A DNA stretch of 64,000 nt from Caulobacter sp. NIBR2454 (lineage in GTDB: Bacteria > Pseudomonadota > Alphaproteobacteria > Caulobacterales > Caulobacteraceae), in contig NZ_CP114871.1 of the NCBI RefSeq assembly GCF_027474405.1, positions 310,001 to 374,000 on the forward strand. Reading direction: 5' to 3'. Shown here one piece after another: positions 45,782-53,434 of this stretch. The first letter of the stretch is position 1; each line of letters begins with the position of its first letter. The position numbers and the translations under genes were made by a program. The notes beneath the pieces are model-generated. The model was not told the origin of the DNA. It did not search any database and saw only the letters and a program-made list of their open reading frames with translations.

Positions 45782-46945
45782 ATGAGCATGATTCCCTTTA
45801 TCGATCTGGCTGCCCAGCAACGGCGTATCCGCGACCGCCTCGACGCCGCCATGGCGCGCGTCCTCGATCACGGAGGCTATGTCATGGGACCCGAGGTGCG
45901 CGAGTTCGAAGCCAAGCTCGCCGCCTTCGGCCAGGCCAAGCTGGCGCTGTCCTGCGCCAATGGCACCGACGCCATCGCCTTGCCGCTCATGGCCTGGGGG
46001 ATCGGTGCGGGGGAAGCGGTGTTCTGTCCGTCCTTCACCTTCACGGCCACGCCGGAAGTCGTGCCGTGGACCGGCGCGACGCCAGTCTTCGTCGACATCC
46101 TGCCTGACACCTTCAATATCGACCCTGTGCAGCTGGAGGCCGCCATCGCGGGCGTAAAGGCCAAGGGCGAGCTGAAGCCCGCCGCGGTGATCGCCGTCGA
46201 CCTGTTCGGTCAGCCCGCCGACTATCCGGCCCTGCGCGCCATCTGCGACCGCGAGGGGCTGAAGCTGATTTCCGACAGCGCCCAGGGCTTTGGCTGCACC
46301 TTGGGCGGCAAGCATCCCCTGCACTGGGCGGATGTCGCCACCACCAGCTTTTTCCCGGCAAAGCCGCTGGGCTGTTATGGCGACGGCGGGGCGGTCCTGA
46401 CCAACGATCAGGCCCTGTGGGACCTGATGGACAGCTATAGGGTCCACGGCAAGGCGGTGGCGGCGGACCTGAACGGCCGCGTCTTCGAGCATGAGGCCAA
46501 ATATCTCAACGCCCGCATCGGGATGAATTCGCGCCTCGACACCTTGCAGGCGGCGATTCTCATCGAGAAGCTGGCGATCTTCGAAGAGGAGATCGGCATG
46601 CGCCAGGTGGTGGCCGACCGCTATGCCGAAGGTCTCAAGGGCGCGGTGCTGGCGACGCCCAAGGTGATCGATGGCGGACAGTCGGTCTGGGCGCAGTACG
46701 TCATCGAACATGAAAACCGCGACGGCCTCGCCGCCTATCTGAAGACCCAAGGCGTGCCGACGGCGGTCTATTATCCGGTGCCCATGCACATCCAGGAGCC
46801 CTATGCCCATTTCCCGCGCGGCGAAGGCGGCCTGAAGGTGACCGAGGCCAAGGCGCAAACGGTTCTGGCCCTGCCGATGCACCCCTATATGGACGAAGCC
46901 ATCCAGACCCGGATCATCCTCGCTATCCGGGCCTTCAACGGCTAG
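45782..46945 (+). CDS. Sugar aminotransferase, DegT/DnrJ/EryC1/StrS family (WbpE/WlbC-like)
   Basis: This 387-residue PLP aminotransferase has CANGTDAIALPLMAW, ISDSAQGFG (cofactor Asp) and the lysine motif TSFFPAKPLGCYGDGGAV, the last being typical of enzymes making 3-amino-uronic acid nucleotides in O-antigen or glycoprotein synthesis. ATG 45782 is used since family sequence starts at MSMIPFIDL. It stands alone, without its dehydrogenase or acetyltransferase partners. It is distinct from the perosamine synthase at 9295. Confidence 0.88.
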   Translation: MSMIPFIDLAAQQRRIRDRLDAAMARVLDHGGYVMGPEVREFEAKLAAFGQAKLALSCANGTDAIALPLMAWGIGAGEAVFCPSFTFTATPEVVPWTGATPVFVDILPDTFNIDPVQLEAAIAGVKAKGELKPAAVIAVDLFGQPADYPALRAICDREGLKLISDSAQGFGCTLGGKHPLHWADVATTSFFPAKPLGCYGDGGAVLTNDQALWDLMDSYRVHGKAVAADLNGRVFEHEAKYLNARIGMNSRLDTLQAAILIEKLAIFEEEIGMRQVVADRYAEGLKGAVLATPKVIDGGQSVWAQYVIEHENRDGLAAYLKTQGVPTAVYYPVPMHIQEPYAHFPRGEGGLKVTEAKAQTVLALPMHPYMDEAIQTRIILAIRAFNG

Positions 46946-47799
46946 ATCGCGTTCACCGGCAGGCGCAGGAACACCCGGCCCGAAGGCTCGGCTGGAGGCA
47001 GGGCGCCGGCGCGGATGTTCACCTGCAGCGAAGGCAGGATCAGTGTCGGGGCGGCCAAGGTCGCATCCCGCGCCTCGCGCATGGCCACGAACTCGGCCTC
47101 GCCGACACTGTCGTGGACGTGGACGTTGCCTTCGCGCTCGGCCGCTACCGTGGTCTCCCACGCCGGTTCACGCCCTGCGGGCTGATAGTCATGGCCGACA
47201 AAGATCCGAGTTTCCGGCGGCAGGTCCAAAATCTTGCGGATAGAGCGATAGAGCACCGCCGCGTCTCCGCCGGGAAAGTCAGCCCGCGCCGTGCCGTAGT
47301 CGGGCATGAACAGCGTGTCGCCGACAAAGGCGGCGTCGCCAATCCGATAGGTCACGCAGGCAGGCGTGTGCCCTGGGGTATGCAGAACCGAAATGTCCAG
47401 CTCGCCCAGGGGCAGGGTCTGGCCTTCGTCGATCAGATAGTCAAAGGCGCTCCCGTCCGCACGGACGTCCTCAGCGTCGAACAGCGGGCCGAAGGTCTTC
47501 TGTACGTCAGTGATGTGGGCGCCGATGACGATCTTGGCGCCCGTGCGCTCGCGGATCAGTTCTGCGGCGGAGAGATGATCGGCGTGCGCATGAGTCTCCA
47601 GCACATAGGTCAGCGCCAACCCCTGGTCGGCGATGTGCGCCAAAAGTCGATCGGCCGAGGTGGTGGTGATCCGCGCGGCCTTGGGGTCGAAGTCCAGCAC
47701 CGGATCGACGATCGCGGCCTGACGGCTTTGCGGATCGGAGACGATATAGCTGACCGTAGAGGTGGCTGGATCGAAGAAGGCTTGAACAAGGGGGGGCAT
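46942..47799 (-). CDS. blh: Persulfide dioxygenase-like metallo-beta-lactamase (Blh family)
   Basis: This 285-residue enzyme has the metal motif ETHAHADHLSAA, the second histidine in HTPGHTPAC, the aspartate in FVGDTLFMPDYG and the final histidine in FVGHDYQP. This matches Blh/ETHE1-type persulfide dioxygenases that detoxify sulfane sulfur with the rhodanese and TauE neighbours. It is divergent from bigR, with a probable operator between. Its stop shares a CTAG with the aminotransferase gene. Confidence 0.88.
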   Translation of the reverse strand: MPPLVQAFFDPATSTVSYIVSDPQSRQAAIVDPVLDFDPKAARITTTSADRLLAHIADQGLALTYVLETHAHADHLSAAELIRERTGAKIVIGAHITDVQKTFGPLFDAEDVRADGSAFDYLIDEGQTLPLGELDISVLHTPGHTPACVTYRIGDAAFVGDTLFMPDYGTARADFPGGDAAVLYRSIRKILDLPPETRIFVGHDYQPAGREPAWETTVAAEREGNVHVHDSVGEAEFVAMREARDATLAAPTLILPSLQVNIRAGALPPAEPSGRVFLRLPVNAI

Positions 47800-47834
47800 C
47801 GCGGGTCTCCTGAGAGGTGTTCCTGCATATTAGG

Positions 47835-47852
47835 GATTGCTAAATTAGAATC
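47835..47852. promoter_or_regulatory. AT-rich palindrome between blh and bigR (probable BigR operator)
   Basis: GATTG-CTAAATTAG-AATC contains the perfect palindrome CTAAATTAG flanked by GATT/AATC. It sits in the 62-base divergent gap and is strongly AT-rich in a GC-rich region, as known for BigR sites. Confidence 0.6.
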
Positions 47853-47861
47853 AACTGATAT

Positions 47862-48233
47862 ATGAGCCTCATGTTCGATCTCGTGAAATTCGACATCGCC
47901 CAATTCGAAGCCAATGCGGCGCAGGCGGCCAAGCTCTTGCGCGCACTCGGCAACGAGCGGCGTCTGATGATCCTGTGCCAGCTCACTGACGGCGAACGCT
48001 CCGTCGGCGAACTGCAGCCTGTCGTCGGGCTATCCCAATCCGCACTCTCCCAGCACCTGGCGGTGTTGAGGGAGGAGGGGGTGGTGGCCACCCGGCGGGA
48101 GGGCCAGACGATCTGGTACCGGATTGAAGACCCAGCAGCTGTTCGGGTGGTGGCGACGCTCGCGGAGATCTTCTGTCCCCCGGATATGAGGAATAGCCAT
48201 GACCGCCCGTCTGATCCCCCTAAGTCCCGCTGA
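47862..48233 (+). CDS. bigR: ArsR-family persulfide-sensing repressor (BigR/SqrR)
   Basis: This 123-residue winged-helix regulator has ALGNERRLMILCQLTDGERSV, the recognition region VGLSQSALSQHLAVLREEG and the wing VVATRREGQTIWYRI. Two cysteines, in LMILCQ and EIFCPP, are placed like the persulfide-sensing pair of BigR and SqrR. It should repress the divergent blh and the downstream rhodanese/tauE when the thiols are reduced. The rhodanese gene overlaps its end. ATG 47871 is an alternative start. Confidence 0.9.
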   Translation: MSLMFDLVKFDIAQFEANAAQAAKLLRALGNERRLMILCQLTDGERSVGELQPVVGLSQSALSQHLAVLREEGVVATRREGQTIWYRIEDPAAVRVVATLAEIFCPPDMRNSHDRPSDPPKSR

Positions 48234-48726
48234 AGTCGCCACGCGCCTGAAGATCGGCCGCGCCGTCCTCGTCGATGTCCGCGAGCCTGACGAATACGCC
48301 CGGGCCCATATCCCTGGCGCCCTGTCGCGGCCCCTTTCCAGTTTCGAGCGCGCCGCTCTCAAGATCGAGCCTTCGCGGGAGGTCGTTTTCACCTGCCGTA
48401 CCGGCATGCGGACCGGCGCCAATTGCGACCGCTTGGCGGCCGCCGTCGAGGGTGACGCCTATGTGCTGGAAGGCGGCCTGGACGCCTGGACCCGTCAAGG
48501 CATGCCGGTGCGCGAAAACCCCAACGCGCCGCTGGAGATGATGCGTCAGGTGCAGATCGGCGCCGGCGGCCTCGTCCTGATCGGCGCCCTGCTCGGGGTT
48601 CTGGTCCACCCTGGCTTTCTCGGTGTTCCCATCTTCGTTGGCGCTGGTCTGCTGATGGCGGGGATCACAGGCTTTTGCGGCATGGCCCGCCTGCTGGCCT
48701 TGGCGCCTTGGAATCGCGCGGCCTGA
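48199..48726 (+). CDS. Membrane-anchored rhodanese with DUF2892 tail
   Basis: This 175-residue protein has an N-terminal rhodanese domain (VLVDVREPDEYARAHIPGA, catalytic Cys in FTCRTGMRTGAN) and two C-terminal membrane helices (GGLVLIGALLGVLVHPGF; FVGAGLLMAGITGFCGMARLL) of the DUF2892 type. It moves sulfane sulfur in persulfide detoxification. ATG 48199 lies inside the end of bigR, a 35-base overlap indicating coupling. TauE follows 3 bases later. Confidence 0.9.
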   Translation: MTARLIPLSPAEVATRLKIGRAVLVDVREPDEYARAHIPGALSRPLSSFERAALKIEPSREVVFTCRTGMRTGANCDRLAAAVEGDAYVLEGGLDAWTRQGMPVRENPNAPLEMMRQVQIGAGGLVLIGALLGVLVHPGFLGVPIFVGAGLLMAGITGFCGMARLLALAPWNRAA

Positions 48727-48729
48727 TCC

Positions 48730-49385
48730 ATGGATTTCGCCTCGACGATGATGGTCGCCGCGGTGGCGAGCGGCGCGCTGGTCGGGCTGTTGCTGACCGT
48801 CTTCGGCGGCGGCGGCTCTGTCCTCGCTACGCCCTTGCTTCTCTACTTCGTCGGCGTGAGTGATCCGCACGTGGCGATAGGAACATCGGCAGCCGCCGTG
48901 GCGGTCAACGCCATGGCTGGCCTCGCCGCCCAGGCCAGGGCGGGGCGGGTCAAGTGGCCCTGTCGATGCTGCGACCGGCGAGATCGCTAGGCGACCCTTC
49001 GGTTCGCTTGGACGGGAGGCTGGCGCTTAGGTTGGCCCCGGTGGGATTGCTGGTCGGCTTTGCGGCGGGGTTCGTTGGCATTGGGGGCGGATTTCTGATC
49101 GCCCCGGGCCTGATGGCGGCCACGGGCATGACACTGGCCAACGCGGCCGCTTCGTCACTCGTCTCGGTGACCCTGTTCGGAGGCGCGACGGCCGCCAATT
49201 ATGCGGTGTCCGGGCTCGTGGACTGGCATATCTTTCTAGCCTTGGTGGCCGGAGGAGTCGGCGGAACAGCCATTGGGCTCCCCGCCGCCCGCGCGCTGGC
49301 TTCAAGGGCCCAGGTCGCGAGGCGGCTCTTTGCCTTGATGATCCTCACGACCGCCGTCTACGTGGCTTGGCGCGCTCTGACCTAG
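48730..49385 (+). pseudogene. TauE/SafE sulfite exporter, broken by internal deletion and frameshift
   Basis: Frame 1 from ATG 48730 encodes the family N-terminus (GLLLTVFGGGGSVLATPLLLYF, GTSAAAVAVNAMAG) to GRVKWP and then stops at 48990. The rest of the family continues in another frame: VALSMLRP, then VGFAAGFVGIGGGFLIAPG and SGLVDWHIFLALVAGG to 49385. The part that normally links GRVxW to the LMLRP region, including about one and a half membrane spans, is missing. The frame switch falls at GTGGCC (48954-48959), readable in both frames. A single 656-base relic explains both pieces better than two genes. Confidence 0.75.
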
Positions 49386-51001
49386 CCTAGCATCCGCTCC
49401 AGGGTGGCCAGCTCATCCGCCTCACGCGCCGGCTTGTCCCAGCGGATGCGGCTGATCCGCGGAAAGCGCATCGCCACCCCGCTCTTGTGACGGGTAGAGC
49501 GCTGCAGCCCCTCGAACGCGACTTCCAGCACCAAGCCGAAATCCACCCCGGCCTTCACCGCCCGAACGGGGCCAAAGCGGTCGGTGGTGTTGTCGCGCAC
49601 GAACTTGTCCAGCAGTTTCAGCTCCTCGTCGGTGAAGCCGAAGTAGGCCTTGCCCACGGGCGTCAGGGAGCGCTCGCCTTCAGCGTCCTCACGCCAGACG
49701 CCGAAGGTGTAGTCGGAATAGAAGCTCGACCGCTTGCCGTGTCCGCGCTGCGCGTACATCAGCACCGCGTCGATCAGATGCGGATCGCGTTTCCATTTGA
49801 ACCAGGGGCCCTTGGGCCGGCCTGCCTCATAGGCGCTGTCCCACCGCTTGAGCATGAGACCCTCAGATAGCTGGGCGTCGCCCTCGGGCGGCTCGGCGCG
49901 CAGAGCGGTCAGTTCCTCCCAGGTTTCAAAAGGCTGCAGCGGCGACAGGTCGATCTGGGGACTAGCGATGCGGGCGACGAAGGCCTCCAGCCGCTTGCGT
50001 CGCTCGGAAAAGGGCAGGGCGCGCAAATCTTCCTCGCCATCCAGCAGCAGGTCATAGGCTCGGATGCCGGCTGGATAGGCAGCCAGCAGCTTGGCGTCCG
50101 CCGCCTTGCGGCCCAGGCGCTGCTGCAGGTCGTTGAAGGCGCCGAGATGCCCGTCGCGCAGGACGATCAGCTCACCATCCAGCGCGCCCTCGAAATCGAG
50201 CTGCGAGACCACGTCGGGAAAACTGCCGGACACATCGTCGCCCGTACGGGTGTAGAGGCGGCGCACGCCGCGCTCGCTCACCGCCTGCACGCGGATGCCG
50301 TCCCATTTCCACTCGGCGGCGTAGTCGGAGGGATCGAGTTTCGGAAAGTCGACCGCCTCGTCGATGGCGTGGGCCAGCATCACGGGCCGGAAGCGGCCAG
50401 GGTGGTCGGCGTCCGGCTTGTCCGCCCGGCCTTCCAGCCAGGCGAACAGGTCGGCATAGGGCGGCTCGACCGCGTGCCACAGTTCCTCGATCTCAGCGAC
50501 ACTGACCTCCTGCCCGTTAAGGGCGGCCAGGTCGGCGCAGGCCTGCTTGGCCAGCCGCGCCGACAGGCCCACGCGCAGGCCGCCTGTAACTAGCTTTAGC
50601 AACGCCCATCGGCCGTCGGGGTCGAGTGCGTCCAGCCATCGCTCAATCAGGGCCTGGACCTCCGCTCGGCTGGCCGTGCGCAAGGCGTCGATGACCTCGC
50701 TAAGTTCCGGCTCACGGTTGGCGCCCGGCTGGGCGGGCCACACCAGCGATACGGTCTCGGCGAGGTCGCCCACGAAATCATAGGACCAGCCGAACAGAAC
50801 CGGGTCCATCCGCGCCTCGACCGCCTTGCGAACGAAGGCGGGCTTGGCGGCGTTTAATGAAAGCTCGCCGGTCAGGGCCGCCAGCGCCCACCCCCTGTCG
50901 GGATCAGCGACATTGGCCAAATGGTCGCGCACAAGCACGAGCTTGGCATTGCGCGAGCTGGTCAGGGATAGCCGGTCGAGCAGATGGGCGAAGGCGCGCA
51001 T
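49382..51001 (-). CDS. ATP-dependent DNA ligase (cisplatin-damage-response type)
   Basis: This 539-residue ligase has an N-terminal helical DNA-binding domain (about 1-200) and the catalytic core. The adenylation lysine is in AEWKWDGIRVQ; DGELIVLRDG, EGLMLKRWDS and PWFKWKRDPH are further nucleotidyltransferase motifs. It matches the bacterial ligase found with a beta-CASP exonuclease, a helicase and a phosphoesterase. The exonuclease is at 53435, separated by four genes; the helicase and phosphoesterase are not in the window. Confidence 0.92.
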   Translation of the reverse strand: MRAFAHLLDRLSLTSSRNAKLVLVRDHLANVADPDRGWALAALTGELSLNAAKPAFVRKAVEARMDPVLFGWSYDFVGDLAETVSLVWPAQPGANREPELSEVIDALRTASRAEVQALIERWLDALDPDGRWALLKLVTGGLRVGLSARLAKQACADLAALNGQEVSVAEIEELWHAVEPPYADLFAWLEGRADKPDADHPGRFRPVMLAHAIDEAVDFPKLDPSDYAAEWKWDGIRVQAVSERGVRRLYTRTGDDVSGSFPDVVSQLDFEGALDGELIVLRDGHLGAFNDLQQRLGRKAADAKLLAAYPAGIRAYDLLLDGEEDLRALPFSERRKRLEAFVARIASPQIDLSPLQPFETWEELTALRAEPPEGDAQLSEGLMLKRWDSAYEAGRPKGPWFKWKRDPHLIDAVLMYAQRGHGKRSSFYSDYTFGVWREDAEGERSLTPVGKAYFGFTDEELKLLDKFVRDNTTDRFGPVRAVKAGVDFGLVLEVAFEGLQRSTRHKSGVAMRFPRISRIRWDKPAREADELATLERMLG

Positions 51002-51019
51002 GGGGTCAGGATAGGAGGC

Positions 51020-51193
51020 TCAGCCCTCGCCGACCATGCCGCCCTCGTCGTCCTTTGGCTCGTCAGGTTGAACGCCGCCAGGCGCGGCGTCACCGATCAT
51101 GCCGTTCTCTTCGGAAGGGGAGGGCGTGGAGTCGGGTGTCTTGACGCCGCCTTCCTTGACGGGCTCGGACGGGATTTTGGGTTCGTCTGTCAT
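51020..51193 (-). CDS. Hypothetical 57-residue low-complexity acidic protein
   Basis: The frame from ATG 51193 encodes MTDEPKIPSEPVKEGG and ends GGMVGEG, rich in Glu, Pro, Gly and Asp, with two GMxG repeats (NGMIGDA, GGMVGEG). It is probably disordered. It lies 18 bases upstream of the ligase gene on the same strand and may be co-transcribed. No family is recognised, and translation is uncertain. Confidence 0.45.
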   Translation of the reverse strand: MTDEPKIPSEPVKEGGVKTPDSTPSPSEENGMIGDAAPGGVQPDEPKDDEGGMVGEG

Positions 51194-51231
51194 CCAGGCC
51201 AAACCCCCCGTCGATGGCCCAGGTTCCGCTG

Positions 51232-51669
51232 TCAGACCTCACTCAGGTGCAGCAGGGGGTAGGGCATGCCGGCGCTGTCGGTCTCCGACCGTCCCGCGAG
51301 ACGAAAGCCCAGCCGCTCGTAGAATCCGATGGCGCGGGTGTTCTGCTCGTTGACGTCCACCTTCAGGGGGATGCCTCTCGCCCGCGCCGTCTCGATCAGG
51401 GCGCGGCCCAGGCCGGCGCCATGGTGGGCGGGATCGACGAAAAGCGTGTCTACCTTGTCGCCATCAAGGCCCATGAACGCCAGGGGGCGGTCGGAGGCGT
51501 CCACCACGACATGCAGCACTGCCTCAGGCAGGTAGGATTGGCGGACCATTCCGCTGATGAATTCGAAGTCCTCGGCCGCGAGGAAGTCGTGGGTCGCGGT
51601 GACGGCGTCACGCCAGATGTCAAACAGGCGGGGCACGTCTGAAGGGCGACTGAGGCGGATCATGATCAT
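51232..51669 (-). CDS. GNAT-family acetyltransferase
   Basis: This 145-residue protein has the GNAT fold: IRLSRPSDVPRLFDIWRDAV at the start, FVDPAHHGAGLGRALIETA as the acetyl-CoA loop, and VNEQNTRAIGFYERLGF as the conserved end. The acceptor is unknown; the nearest family resembles YjaB-type N-acetyltransferases. The start is ambiguous among ATGs at 51690, 51669 and 51663, since none has a clear ribosome site. It is divergent from the thioesterase gene. Confidence 0.85.
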   Translation of the reverse strand: MIMIRLSRPSDVPRLFDIWRDAVTATHDFLAAEDFEFISGMVRQSYLPEAVLHVVVDASDRPLAFMGLDGDKVDTLFVDPAHHGAGLGRALIETARARGIPLKVDVNEQNTRAIGFYERLGFRLAGRSETDSAGMPYPLLHLSEV

Positions 51670-51694
51670 GGTTGCGTTATTAATGGACATTTAT

Positions 51695-51711
51695 TCAAAC
51701 GAATGTTTAAT
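51695..51711. promoter_or_regulatory. AT-rich TetR-like operator candidate between divergent genes
   Basis: TCAAAC-GAAT-GTTTAA has AAAC/GTTT half-sites as in many TetR-family operators, and the overlapping ACGAAT/ATTCGT arms (51699-51715) add a second symmetry. It lies between the GNAT and thioesterase genes and could serve both promoters. Confidence 0.4.
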
Positions 51712-51732
51712 TCGTGCGCAAAGGAGATTTCC

Positions 51733-52152
51733 GTGGCCCTTATGCCTCCTGATGGTTTCGAACCGCATGCTCGCAAGAGTCCCGTCACCGATCCATGGGA
51801 GCCGCTCTTCGCGCGGACTCTCGACGATCGCCTCATCCTGGGATTGGAGGTGCGCGAGCCCCACACCAACTCGCGCGGACTTCTGCATGGCGGTCTGATC
51901 GCGGCGCTTGTCGACAACGCCATGGGCCTGTCCTGCGGTCGCGCGCTGGAGGGGCAGGGCGTCGAGGCGAAGGGGCTGGTGACCGTCTCACTCAGTCTCG
52001 ACTATCTGGGCATGGCCAAGCTGGGCCAGTGGCTGGCCTTCGACACCCACTTCGTAAAGGCGGGCAAGACCCTGTGCTTCGCTGAAGCCGGCGTGACGGC
52101 GGACGGGGCGACGATCGCCCGCGCCAGCGCCAGTTTCCGGGTCCTGAACTAG
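51733..52152 (+). CDS. PaaI-type hotdog thioesterase
   Basis: This 139-residue protein has the hotdog fold with SRGLLHGGLIAALVDNAMGL, the HGG...D active-site region, and LVTVSLSLDYLGMAKLGQ as the central strand. GTG 51733 is chosen because AAGGAG lies 7 bases upstream; ATG 51703 would place the start in the AT-rich control region. It hydrolyses acyl-CoA; the acyl group is unknown. Its stop shares a CTAG with the convergent membrane gene. Confidence 0.88.
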   Translation: MALMPPDGFEPHARKSPVTDPWEPLFARTLDDRLILGLEVREPHTNSRGLLHGGLIAALVDNAMGLSCGRALEGQGVEAKGLVTVSLSLDYLGMAKLGQWLAFDTHFVKAGKTLCFAEAGVTADGATIARASASFRVLN

Positions 52153-53390
52153 AGGTAGCTGAGCCACCAGTCGCGGCGGCGGCGCTTCACGCCCGCGAAC
52201 CAGGCCGACAGCGGATAGAGCGCCGCGATTGTCAGGGCCCACAGCAGGTAGACCATCGGCAGGCCGAAACCCCAGCCAGCCTTCACCGTACGGCTCGGAT
52301 CGACCACGAAGTTAATCAGGATCGATGGATCGAATCCGGTGGCCGCCGCGATCGCCAAGGCGCCCAGGTGCAGTACGTAGATATGCAGCACATAGGTGAA
52401 CAGCGGCGTCCGCCCGAAGGCCAGAAGCACGCGCGCGGGTAACCCTTTTAGATGCTCCAGCGGCAGGGACAGCATTAGGGACACGCCCAGCGTCGCCAGC
52501 ACATAGAGCAGGGACGGCGGGTATTTGAAGAGGTTCATGAACGACATCGCTGTCCGTTCAGGGCTGGCCTGAATGCTCCATGGAACCGGGTCGCCATAGA
52601 CGTTGAACCCGCGCAGCACCGCAAACGCCGCCAGCATGCCCAGCGCCACGAACAGCACTGTCCGCCGCCGCTCCTGCGGCGCCTTCAGAAACAACCCGCC
52701 CAGGCCATAGCCGAGGAACATCACCCCGGCCCAGGGCAAAAGGGGATAGGCCACAAAGCCAAGGCCCGGGATCAGGGTCAGCTCCATCATGAAGCCCCAG
52801 AGCAGGCCCCATGAGCCGAAGTCGGCCGCATCGACGCCGGCCAGGGCTGGGTGACCGATGATGATGACCGCGCCGAGCGCGCCCACCACCGCCGGCGGCG
52901 CCCAGGTCAGTGCGGCCAGCAGCACCATGCTGGCGCCGATCGCCCAGATGACCTGCATGAACAACACAGGGCCGAAATTGAAGCCAAGGCTGACCAGCGT
53001 GATCTCCAGGAACACCAGCCAAAGGCCGCGAGTCAGCAGGAAGCGCGACAGGCTGGTCGGCGTCTTGCCGTTGGCCCGCTGCAGATAGGCCGAGACGCCT
53101 GACAGGAAGACGAAGGTTGGTGCGCACAGGTGGGTAATCCAGCGTGTGCCGAACACGGCCAGGTTCGACCTGGCTGGGTCCACGGGATCGTAAAGGAACG
53201 CCTCTGCGTGGAAGTAATCGCGCGCATGGTCCAGCACCATCAGGATGATGACCAGGCCACGCAGCAGGTCGATGACATCCAGGCGCGCCGCGCCGGCGCG
53301 GGTCAGGGCCGGCTCGGTCAAGGGATCGGTCCGCATGGCGGTGGTGGTCGAAGTCGTCACTGTGCGCGCCCCAGGCTTGGTTTCACGCAC
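52149..53390 (-). CDS. DUF1624/HGSNAT-like multi-span acyltransferase
   Basis: This protein of up to 413 residues has about ten hydrophobic spans. LDVIDLLRGLVIILMVLDHARDYF and HLCAPTFVFLSGVSAYL match the DUF1624 / heparan-alpha-glucosaminide acetyltransferase family, which transfers acetyl groups across a membrane using a conserved histidine (here in LDHARD). The first 18 residues are Thr-rich and may not belong; ATG 53336 (MRTDPLTE) is a good alternative start. It lies between the ligase and exonuclease genes without an obvious link to them. Confidence 0.8.
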   Translation of the reverse strand: MRETKPGARTVTTSTTTAMRTDPLTEPALTRAGAARLDVIDLLRGLVIILMVLDHARDYFHAEAFLYDPVDPARSNLAVFGTRWITHLCAPTFVFLSGVSAYLQRANGKTPTSLSRFLLTRGLWLVFLEITLVSLGFNFGPVLFMQVIWAIGASMVLLAALTWAPPAVVGALGAVIIIGHPALAGVDAADFGSWGLLWGFMMELTLIPGLGFVAYPLLPWAGVMFLGYGLGGLFLKAPQERRRTVLFVALGMLAAFAVLRGFNVYGDPVPWSIQASPERTAMSFMNLFKYPPSLLYVLATLGVSLMLSLPLEHLKGLPARVLLAFGRTPLFTYVLHIYVLHLGALAIAAATGFDPSILINFVVDPSRTVKAGWGFGLPMVYLLWALTIAALYPLSAWFAGVKRRRRDWWLSYL

Positions 53391-53434
53391 TTGATCAGAC
53401 GGAACGTCGTTCGGCTACTGCACGGATGGTAGGG

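Noticed and set aside
48954..49385. Second TauE fragment as an independent small gene
   Set aside because: It starts inside the first fragment and carries only the C-terminal half of the same family; a deleted tauE explains both.
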